A DNA stretch of 33,034 bases from CAYGDT01 sp964348745 (GTDB lineage Bacteria > Patescibacteriota > Gracilibacteria > Peribacterales > Peribacteraceae). The notes under the pieces were generated by a model that was not told the DNA's origin, did no database searches, and worked only from the letters and a program-made list of their open reading frames with translations. The position numbers and the translations under genes were made by a program. Location: the NCBI GenBank assembly GCA_964348745.1, contig CAYGDT010000004.1, positions 1 to 33,034 on the forward strand, written 5' to 3'. Every line of letters begins with the position of its first letter. Position 1 is the first letter of the stretch. Below are positions 7,395 through 14,710 of the stretch, one piece after another.

Positions 7395-7949
7395 TCATAC
7401 CTTCCACTTGATCGAACATCCGATCGCATTCGCTTCGTGCGAAGGAGGTTCTTCGTCGCGTGCAACCGCGGCAATAGCATCGTGGAGATTATGTTCGGTT
7501 ACCTGCTCGGGGCTTTTCCAGTTGTCATCGATTCTTCCTTTGTACTTCAGCTTGCGATCTCGATTGAAAACGAAACAGTGTGGTGTGCAGAGCGCCCCGA
7601 ACGCGCTTGCGATCTCCTGCGACGCATCGAAGCAATACTCGCACGGCCAACCCACCTCCTCTTTTTTCACCTTCATGCGTTCGAAGGAATCCTCCGGGTA
7701 CGCCGAAGCATCGTTGCTGTTGATGAGAATAAACTGCACGCCCTCCTCATCGAACTCCTCCATCAGGATTCTGAGACGTTCCTCGTATGCCTGAGCGTAG
7801 GGACAGTGGTTACAGGTGAAAACGACCACAAGCACCGGGTCTCTGATGAGTGACGAGTCGACATTGATACCATCTGTTGCAGGAAGCAAAAAGTGCGGCA
7901 TGGAGTCTCCGATACTGAGAGCCGATGAGTTGTCGTTGATGAGAACCAT
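7395..7949 (-). CDS. Thioredoxin-fold (redoxin/AhpC-TSA) family protein
   Basis: A cytoplasmic-looking 184-residue redoxin-domain protein with no signal peptide. It has the N-terminal redoxin pattern (GDSMPHFLLPATDG), a strand leading into TCNHCPYA, where CNHC is a CxxC redox site, and a second cysteine pair in CTPHCFVF. The C-terminal IGCSIKWK motif is typical of a widespread bacterial family annotated as thioredoxin-family or redoxin-domain proteins. A thiol-disulfide or peroxide-related role is likely; the substrate is unknown. It starts at an ATG right beside a heptamer array and ends at another, and is convergent with uvrA. No obvious redox partner is adjacent. Confidence 0.85.
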   Translation of the reverse strand: MVLINDNSSALSIGDSMPHFLLPATDGINVDSSLIRDPVLVVVFTCNHCPYAQAYEERLRILMEEFDEEGVQFILINSNDASAYPEDSFERMKVKKEEVGWPCEYCFDASQEIASAFGALCTPHCFVFNRDRKLKYKGRIDDNWKSPEQVTEHNLHDAIAAVARDEEPPSHEANAIGCSIKWKV

Positions 7950-7985
7950 TGAGAAGTGGATAACGGATAGTGGATAAAGGATAGT
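7950..7985. repeat. GTGGATA-type heptamer array
   Basis: The first 17 bases (TGAGAAGTGGATAACGG) repeat, inverted, those at 292-308. After them come GTGGATA, AAGGATA and GTGAATC in 7-base register. It fills the divergent gap between the redoxin and Nudix genes, and similar TATCCATT text continues to about 8035. Confidence 0.85.
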
Positions 7986-8035
7986 GAATCAGTATCATAT
8001 CATAGTTATGCTCTATCCATTATCAATTATCCATT

Positions 8036-8524
8036 CTGAAAATACGTAAGCATTTTACAGCTACCGCGTTCATCGTCGATAGCCACGGCAGGACTCTGCT
8101 GATCGACCACAAGCGACTCAAGCGCTGGATGCCACCTGGCGGGCACGTCGAACCCGACGAGACGCCGGAGGAGTGTGCGGCGCGGGAGTGTACAGAGGAA
8201 ACCGGTTTGGAAGTGGAGATTATCGGACTGGGAGAAGGTCTGAATTTATTCGCAGATTGCCCGGAAGAAGGCCGCATGCTTCGACAGCCGATTGCCATGC
8301 TGCTCGAAAACATTCCCGCCTGCCCGGAACGTGGAGAACCAGAGCACCAGCATATCGACTTCCTTTTTCTTGCCCGCCCGCTTAATGAAAACGGGGAATT
8401 GATACTCGCGGAAGAGGAAGGACATGCGATGCGCTGGTTTACCCGTCAGGAAATCGAAGCTTTGGACGAAACCACCGAAATTTTTGGGAATGTTAAGAAG
8501 TATATTCTCAGTATTCTGCCGTGA
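8036..8524 (+). CDS. Nudix hydrolase
   Basis: A small Nudix-family pyrophosphohydrolase; substrate unknown. The complete Nudix box GX5EX7REX2EEXG is seen as GGHVEPDE through RECTEETG. The first ATG in frame (8129) falls just before the box and would delete the first strands of the fold, yet the frame upstream clearly encodes them (KHFTATAFIVDSHGRTLLID). Between the upstream in-frame stop at 8003 and the fold there is no ATG, GTG or TTG. The start given here (CTG, 8036) is therefore a guess; ATT 8033 and ATA 8042 are alternatives. The upstream sequence is heptamer-like repeat, which may have eroded the original start. Confidence 0.8.
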   Translation: MKIRKHFTATAFIVDSHGRTLLIDHKRLKRWMPPGGHVEPDETPEECAARECTEETGLEVEIIGLGEGLNLFADCPEEGRMLRQPIAMLLENIPACPERGEPEHQHIDFLFLARPLNENGELILAEEEGHAMRWFTRQEIEALDETTEIFGNVKKYILSILP

Positions 8525-8572
8525 GCACCCGATTTCCGCATAAATTCGCTGTCACAGGAAAAGAGGACGGGG

Positions 8573-8578
8573 TATACT
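8573..8578 (+). promoter_or_regulatory. Candidate -10 box for the RelA/SpoT-EamA gene
   Basis: GGGTATACT places TATACT ten bases before the ATG at 8589, again implying a very short leader. No clear -35 was identified. Confidence 0.4.
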
Positions 8579-8588
8579 CCCCGACTAT

Positions 8589-11330
8589 ATGCAGTGGAAT
8601 GAACTGAAATCGCATCTGCGGCATATTGCAGCTAAGGATCAGGAGAGAATCCAAGCAGCGTTTGTAATGGGAGAAAAAGCGCACGCAGGACAGAAACGCA
8701 AGTCCGGCGAACCGTACTTCACGCATCCGATCGCCGTTGCAATTCTCCTTGCCGATATGGGAGCGGACGCCGATACGCTCATAGCTGCATTGTTGCATGA
8801 CAGTGTCGAGGATACCGAACTGACTCTCGAACAGATCAACAACGAATTTGATGGAGATGTCGCGACGTTAATTGACGGAGTGACAAAGTTGGAACCTTCT
8901 GATTTTGCCGAAAGTCCGACACTCGACGATAACATCGAAACAATGCGAAAAATGTTTACGCTTCTGGAGAAAGATGTACGGATTATGGTGATAAAGCTCG
9001 TCGATCGTCTTCATAATATGGAGACATCGCAGTATCTTGCTCCCGAGCGCCGCATGACGCTTGCGCAGGAAACTCTGGAAATCTACGTCAAGATTGCAGA
9101 CCGCCTGTGCATGAGTGATCTCCGTAATCAACTGGAAAGTATCTGCCGTGGAATACTTGATCCACTTTTGCATGCAAAAGTGAACAGGCTACGAGAATCC
9201 AACGAGCAAAAATGTAAAAAGAACATGCTAGAAATAGAGAAACTCTTGTTAGAAAATTACCCAAATATCAAAAATAAAACCGTATTGCTCTATGAACAAA
9301 AGACCTGGGAGAAACTTGAACATCAACTGCGTGCAGGCGAAAATATTATTACTGGTCTCTCTGCCATCACGGTTGTGTTTGTCTGCAACGATGTCATCGA
9401 ATGTTATGCAATGTTGGGTGAACTGCACCAATTATGGCGCAGGGAAGTGCTCTCGTTTCAGGATTATATCAACACACCGATGATCAACGGGTATCAGGGT
9501 CTTCATACCACTATTATTCTGAAGGACGGTACCCGCGTTCGATGCAAATTGCGCACGGAAGAAATGAACACCTACGCCCAAAAAGGCATTGCAACCCTCT
9601 GTTTCGATAACAAAAGCCGCGGTCTATTTGATTATCTTCTTCCCTGGATGGAACGCATTTCGCCACTATCGGAAGATACAGCCGATCGAAGCGAAGGTTT
9701 TTGGGAAAATTTAAAGAATGACATTCTCGGCGAGTCCATCGTACTGCACGGAGCCGGCGATAAACATGTCATTCTTCCGAAAGGGGCGACTGCTCTGGAC
9801 GGTGCGTTTTACCTTTTTGGCAGCAAAGCTCTGCGAGTCCGAGAGATTTTTGTGAATGGTGAAGAAGTACCCTTCCATTCCTCACTGCCCTATGCTTCAA
9901 GCATCACTGCATCATTTCAACGTGCAATACATGCGAATCTTGAATGGCTCCGTTCTGTAAATACCGGCCTTGCGACTGCAATGATTCGTGAGGAGTTGGC
10001 AAAAGCGCCACACGCAAAAAAAGAACAGTTGGGGCGAGAGCTCTTAAGCTCATCTCTCCGGAGAATGCAACACGTCGATCTCCATGAACTCAATGAGGAA
10101 GCATTTGCTCATCTTGTATTACAACCGCTGGGAATCGTCTCATTGCCGTCCCTCTATGAACAACTAGCAGAAGGAAAGATACAGCCTGAAGAAGTGTTGA
10201 AAACTGCATTTCCCAAGAACAAAGACAGCAAGAAAAAGAAGTGGTGGATTCTCAGGCTCGACTACCCGCGCAATCAAAGTGGGAATGTGGCAAACCTTCT
10301 CTCATCAATCAAAGTTGCAAAACTACGCTTACGCGGCTCTACTGACCGCGCGAAAATCGTAGCAAACGTATTGATGGATAACGAGGGAGTCGATGCCATC
10401 CGCAATGAATTGAAGATCGGCACGAAAACGGTTGATTGGCAGCTGCAACCACGACAAGAATCAATCATTGTGACAATCAGTCTTGTAGTGCTGATCATTC
10501 TGTGGGGTTTGGATCCGGTTGTCGCTCGGCTACTCCTCAGTAATACATTTTCGCCTTTGGATCTGACAGTACTCCGCTTTCTGGTGTTCGGTATAGCAGC
10601 CTCCACTTTCTATTTTGTACACGATTCCCTGAATGCAAAAAAACTAAAACCCATCACTCCATTCAATACCACACTTACCCTTTCGGCTCTGACGCTGTTC
10701 GTTACGGCCGTGCTTACGTATGTTGCTCTTTCACAAGTGTCAGCATCGCTTTATATTCTGTTTATTGTCGGCGGTCTTCTAATGACCCATGTTTTTAAGA
10801 GAATATCACAACATCTTCCGATCATTTCCTCGTTTATTGCCTTGATACTGCTTATCGCAAGTATTGCAATAACCGGCTATCTTCTTAAAGGATCACTGCT
10901 TGGCTGGACTGCTGCTGCAGGAAGTTCTCTTGCCTTCGTGCTGTATTCCGAAGTCAGTAGACGGTATCAACAGGAAAAAGAGACTATCCATGCGCGGTAT
11001 CCGGCATACCTCTTCTGGATATCGGTCATGTGCATGGTACCGGCTCTCGTTGCTCTGACGTTCACATCACTCTTTTCTCTCTCCTTGCAAACTCTATTGA
11101 TGGGTGTGGCATATCTGCTGATCTTCTCCATTATCCCCTACGCAATTTACTTCGAGTGTATGCGCAGAGTTTCTTCAGGCATCTTGGAGTATTCCCTACC
11201 TCTGGTCTGTATATCTGCATTCATGGCAGAAGCGTTCATCACGCAAAGTTACACGCAACTCATTGCCGTGCCGGTGGCGTTCGTTGCATTTGTGCTTATC
11301 TGGCGCTCCGAAAAAACAGCAACGCACTAA
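8589..11330 (+). CDS. RelA/SpoT-type alarmone hydrolase fused to EamA transporter
   Basis: A 913-residue single open frame joining two protein families. Residues 1-200 are the HD hydrolase domain of RelA/SpoT proteins, with FTHP (H46), HDSVEDT (H70, D71) and KLVDRLHNM (D139, N143), so (p)ppGpp hydrolysis looks intact. Residues about 240-345 match the synthetase fold (DYINTPMINGYQGLHTT, N300), but the catalytic Asp/Arg segment reads ITGLSAITVVF and the usual ExQIRT reads RCKLRT, so synthesis is probably lost. A TGS domain (about 384-435) and an ACT-like segment (about 550-620) follow. From about residue 625 there are ten hydrophobic helices in the pattern of EamA/DMT drug and metabolite exporters. 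The fusion would tether an alarmone hydrolase to the membrane. I infer coupling of the two activities; it is not shown by sequence. Confidence 0.88.
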   Translation: MQWNELKSHLRHIAAKDQERIQAAFVMGEKAHAGQKRKSGEPYFTHPIAVAILLADMGADADTLIAALLHDSVEDTELTLEQINNEFDGDVATLIDGVTKLEPSDFAESPTLDDNIETMRKMFTLLEKDVRIMVIKLVDRLHNMETSQYLAPERRMTLAQETLEIYVKIADRLCMSDLRNQLESICRGILDPLLHAKVNRLRESNEQKCKKNMLEIEKLLLENYPNIKNKTVLLYEQKTWEKLEHQLRAGENIITGLSAITVVFVCNDVIECYAMLGELHQLWRREVLSFQDYINTPMINGYQGLHTTIILKDGTRVRCKLRTEEMNTYAQKGIATLCFDNKSRGLFDYLLPWMERISPLSEDTADRSEGFWENLKNDILGESIVLHGAGDKHVILPKGATALDGAFYLFGSKALRVREIFVNGEEVPFHSSLPYASSITASFQRAIHANLEWLRSVNTGLATAMIREELAKAPHAKKEQLGRELLSSSLRRMQHVDLHELNEEAFAHLVLQPLGIVSLPSLYEQLAEGKIQPEEVLKTAFPKNKDSKKKKWWILRLDYPRNQSGNVANLLSSIKVAKLRLRGSTDRAKIVANVLMDNEGVDAIRNELKIGTKTVDWQLQPRQESIIVTISLVVLIILWGLDPVVARLLLSNTFSPLDLTVLRFLVFGIAASTFYFVHDSLNAKKLKPITPFNTTLTLSALTLFVTAVLTYVALSQVSASLYILFIVGGLLMTHVFKRISQHLPIISSFIALILLIASIAITGYLLKGSLLGWTAAAGSSLAFVLYSEVSRRYQQEKETIHARYPAYLFWISVMCMVPALVALTFTSLFSLSLQTLLMGVAYLLIFSIIPYAIYFECMRRVSSGILEYSLPLVCISAFMAEAFITQSYTQLIAVPVAFVAFVLIWRSEKTATH

Positions 11331-12397
11331 GATCGATTCTTTCGCTTCAGCACGACAGTCTCCCAACCAATTGTTAGAAATGCTTGTTTGCTATCAGCTG
11401 CAGTTTTGCCATCCGGAATAAACTCCGTCTCAACCGGTTCGTCTGCCGGGTGCCACCAGACATGGTTCGCATCGAACTCCTGCGATCGGGCATGCATCAG
11501 GATGCTATCTGTATTCAGAATTGGCCTCGGTAGTACAAACTTTTCTTCACCCGTAACATGCATAGCCTCAAGACGAAACATATTTGCTATATAGGTTGTA
11601 ATTTGTTCATCCCTAGGACGCTCGGGGTTGATATCTGCTTCGATAACATCATCCGTACCTTTGCGGGCTGCAGAGGCAATACCATGTTTGCGGTAAGGGC
11701 CATTCCGGTACGTGTACACATCTTCAATTGCAGCAATAGTTCCGGGGTTATCGTATATTTCCCTTGCTGTATCTTGAGCACTGACTCTACCGCTATTCCC
11801 ATAGAATGCATCTTTGCAGTTTGGATCCGGAATGTATGTAAACGGTGTCGTGCTCCCAACAGGTGCCAGTCGCGTGCGCATTTCGGATGCCCAATTAAAT
11901 GGAAGAAATTGAGGTATAGTGCTATCGTCATGTGCTGAAGAATCGGTCACCGACGCGCCTGCACGCATACAAACGTATTCATTTGTGTTTGCAATTCGCG
12001 CTCTTTCCTCTTCGAGACTGTACCCCTTCGTCTGAAACAAACCACCAGTTCTGCTGAGCAACTGAGCTAATCTTGCAAAGAGCTGAACCGCTTCTTCTCT
12101 GTCTTTCGCATGCATAATTGCATACATTTTGGTTGCCACTGCCGAAGCAACAACCATCGACATGCGGTGTTCCATCATTTGGCTGGCATGCAGAGGATCA
12201 GTAATCCGCTCTGAGCGCATATCCCTTGATCCTTGAATTGAAATGCTTCCGGACATGATCAACTCATGCATTTGTTTGCCAATTTGCGCGTGTTGTCTGG
12301 ATAATGTGGTTTGCCGCGCAATTTGGTTTAACCGTTTTAAAAGAGTTGGCTTCCTTTTTGGAAGGTCATCGGTGCCGTCCGGACTGTCTTGAGGCAT
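11327..12397 (-). CDS. Unrecognised 356-residue protein
   Basis: I do not recognise a family. The N-terminus is basic and helical (PKRKPTLLKRLNQIARQ); the middle has a long helical stretch with many Met and Ala residues. The C-terminal part contains aromatic segments such as HVWWHPADEPVE. There is no signal peptide or membrane segment, so it is probably cytoplasmic. It converges on the RelA/SpoT-EamA gene with the two stop codons overlapping. Together with the next gene and the M20 peptidase it is one of three minus-strand genes, but a 179-base AT-rich gap separates it from the second, so it may have its own promoter. Confidence 0.7.
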   Translation of the reverse strand: MPQDSPDGTDDLPKRKPTLLKRLNQIARQTTLSRQHAQIGKQMHELIMSGSISIQGSRDMRSERITDPLHASQMMEHRMSMVVASAVATKMYAIMHAKDREEAVQLFARLAQLLSRTGGLFQTKGYSLEEERARIANTNEYVCMRAGASVTDSSAHDDSTIPQFLPFNWASEMRTRLAPVGSTTPFTYIPDPNCKDAFYGNSGRVSAQDTAREIYDNPGTIAAIEDVYTYRNGPYRKHGIASAARKGTDDVIEADINPERPRDEQITTYIANMFRLEAMHVTGEEKFVLPRPILNTDSILMHARSQEFDANHVWWHPADEPVETEFIPDGKTAADSKQAFLTIGWETVVLKRKNRS

Positions 12398-12576
12398 AGT
12401 AAATGGAATAGTTGCAAGAGCACAAATTGTAAGGAAATTTTAGGTTCAAACAAGCAGAATAACTAGAAAATAGACAATAGTAATTATTGTATTACTGTAT
12501 TCATATGATGAAGATTTGTAACGTTCGGTACCCCCGTAATGGCTCTTGCAAGTTATTGTCGAGGTAATGCCTCATC
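12398..12576. other. AT-rich intergenic gap
   Basis: No gene, RNA or terminator is convincing here. A 10-base inverted repeat (TTGCAAGAGC near 12412, GCTCTTGCAA near 12542) spans the gap. It may carry the promoter of the 356-residue protein. Confidence 0.4.
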
Positions 12577-13233
12577 TCAATCTACCAGATCTTGCTCAGA
12601 AACTACCTGTGCTAAAGCTCCGATGATATTACCGGGGTTTGTTCGCAGAAATTCGACAAACATTTCCAAGTCAGTCTCAAATATGCTGGGATCCACAATT
12701 GTTACCTGGCGATTACTTCCTCTGGTATTCGCGATTTTAAGAACATGCTTCAGAATCAATGCATTATTGTGCTCAAAGCTTTCTATGAGTGCTTCGAAAT
12801 CTCCAAAACCAATTGATGGGAAATCCGCTGATGTCAGAAGACTCTCCAGTGCTAATACCATCTCTCCAGTCACAGTCTCCATAAGTCCTGCCAAAGCTCT
12901 AGTTTCAGGATCCTTAAGATCAATATGCTGATCATCTTCACCTACATCAGAATTCACTGCAACCGTGCTTGAGCTATCTAAACCTCCGCTTCTCCCGAGC
13001 GCACCATCAATTTTGTGAGCACATTCAGCTTCATTGCGATGAACCGAATTCGATCCCCCAGCACTATTCGTATTTATGGCAGTTCTGGAGTCCACACTCT
13101 TTGCAGAATCGGAAACATCGAACTCAGAACCCGATAGATGACTTGGTTGAAAGAGACTCATAATACAAGAAGGCCAAGTTACAGAACTATCCCTTCCAGA
13201 GCCATATTTGTCAATGAAATAGCTGTAAAACAT
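12577..13233 (-). CDS. Unrecognised 218-residue acidic protein
   Basis: No family recognised. The first half is low-complexity and rich in Ser, Asp and Asn, likely disordered. The second half (from about residue 105) is acidic and helical (ETRALAGLMETVTGEMVLAL, NALILKHVLKIANT) and may be the folded part. The ATG used starts 20 bases after the M20 peptidase stop, which favours an operon with that gene; an in-frame ATG at 13161 (MSLFQPSHL) is the alternative start. No signal peptide or membrane helix is evident. Confidence 0.62.
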   Translation of the reverse strand: MFYSYFIDKYGSGRDSSVTWPSCIMSLFQPSHLSGSEFDVSDSAKSVDSRTAINTNSAGGSNSVHRNEAECAHKIDGALGRSGGLDSSSTVAVNSDVGEDDQHIDLKDPETRALAGLMETVTGEMVLALESLLTSADFPSIGFGDFEALIESFEHNNALILKHVLKIANTRGSNRQVTIVDPSIFETDLEMFVEFLRTNPGNIIGALAQVVSEQDLVD

Positions 13234-13253
13234 CTCTGATCATAAATGCTGCA

Positions 13254-14612
13254 TTATGCCCCTTCTTTCTTGTTGAGATATCGCAATAGATAGTCAATAA
13301 GGTATTGCCTATAGAATTCTATGAGCTTTACCAAACTCTCCTCATAAACCCGTTCAGACTTTTTATGGGCTCCTTGTCCCAGCGGACCGATGTCGAGCCA
13401 GGGAACATAATGTTCGGGAACGGGTTGATCATGTGGTCGAACTTGTCCCACCGCATACTGGTTAAAATCTCTTGGTTCTACAATTCCGCGCCTTCTATTC
13501 ATTTCAAAATGACCGAATGCTCCGTCGGCGATAGCTTGGCTTACAGAAAATCGATAAGCTCCGTAATGCTCCTCCACAGCATTTGCAACTGCAAGAACAT
13601 CAGGTGAATCCGTACGAATAATATATGGGTTGTACGACATACCTGCTTCGGTGAACTGGGCATCAATGCCATAGTCAGACCAGTGCTCTGAGCGCACGAG
13701 CAGATCAAGTGCGTTTTGTTGCCAAACACGAATACTCTCAATTGACGTGGGAGGATGAATACGAATTGCAAGACGTGAGCGCATTTCTGTTGCTACTGAT
13801 TCGAATTCTCCTGCTTCTGCCGTGTTCGCATGTCGAAAACGTAGAAATTCCTTTCCAAAATCAGGATGCTCTAATGTTTTTGATACCGTGCGATCGGAAA
13901 GTTGCTGCTTAAGATGGTTTGCAAGGTGGCGCCATGCGTCAACTGCGTCCGGCACATCTGTCTTGTATGCGTGGCTATCCTGAACAGTAACGACAAGATT
14001 GGATTTTACATTCCCGGGGCGGCCAACAATGATGTCTTTTGGATAATCCTTCTCAAGCATAATAGAATCGTCTCTAGGGTCATTGCCCATAGCACCGATT
14101 TCCGGAGAATGCACAACATTAACACGATGAATATGAGGCCATTCCATGAGCTTTCTGATACCGTCGCTGTCCCGTTCCTCTCCGCAGCAAAACGCACCAA
14201 CCAGCGTTACGCCTTCCGGGAGTTCGACTGTCTGCAGCAAATCGATGAGCAGCATCACTCCTGCTTTCATATCGTATGCACCAATACCGCGAAGAAGGTC
14301 TCCATCGCGCACTAATTTGTAGTCGATCATATCCTTCCACTGAAATTTCTTCTTGATCGTATCTGTGTGTACGTACACCATTACTACATACTTGGCTTCC
14401 TCTATTGTAGCTCCCTTCTGCGCAATGATATTGAACCGATTCTGACCCTCGTTAATCACCTGTTTGGAGAGACGTACGGAGGGATCTTCTAACATTCCCC
14501 AGATAGTTTCCTGCAACTCCGTTTCATCCCCCACAGGATCTATCTGAGTGAAGGGCGAAGGTATCGCGACAATTCGTTGGAATGTCTCAAATTGGCGGCT
14601 ATTCAGTGGCAT
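13254..14612 (-). CDS. M20-family metallopeptidase/deacylase
   Basis: A 452-residue zinc hydrolase of the M20/M25/M40 family, which cleaves peptides or N-acyl amino acids in the cytoplasm. Metal ligands and the catalytic acids can be traced: VHTDT (H82, D84), RGIGAYDMKAG (D114), CCGEERDSDG (E145, E146), a ligand in SPEIGAM, and a C-terminal histidine in GPLGQGAHKKS. The segment between holds the lid/dimerisation domain. The substrate cannot be told; the motif spacing is closer to peptidase T or ArgE/DapE-like enzymes than to carboxypeptidase G2. It is the first gene of a minus-strand group and is divergent from ileS with a 98-base gap. Confidence 0.88.
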   Translation of the reverse strand: MPLNSRQFETFQRIVAIPSPFTQIDPVGDETELQETIWGMLEDPSVRLSKQVINEGQNRFNIIAQKGATIEEAKYVVMVYVHTDTIKKKFQWKDMIDYKLVRDGDLLRGIGAYDMKAGVMLLIDLLQTVELPEGVTLVGAFCCGEERDSDGIRKLMEWPHIHRVNVVHSPEIGAMGNDPRDDSIMLEKDYPKDIIVGRPGNVKSNLVVTVQDSHAYKTDVPDAVDAWRHLANHLKQQLSDRTVSKTLEHPDFGKEFLRFRHANTAEAGEFESVATEMRSRLAIRIHPPTSIESIRVWQQNALDLLVRSEHWSDYGIDAQFTEAGMSYNPYIIRTDSPDVLAVANAVEEHYGAYRFSVSQAIADGAFGHFEMNRRRGIVEPRDFNQYAVGQVRPHDQPVPEHYVPWLDIGPLGQGAHKKSERVYEESLVKLIEFYRQYLIDYLLRYLNKKEGA

Positions 14613-14710
14613 AGGACTGATTATCTTCCTTGCAACGAAGCCTTAAGTCAATTTTTCTCTACAAACGATTTTAATGCCAAATCCCCTTGATTACGCTATT
14701 CTTTGCGACG

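Noticed and set aside
12412..12551. 10-base inverted repeat as transposon ends
   Set aside because: Only about 140 bases apart, no flanking duplication and no transposase; probably chance.
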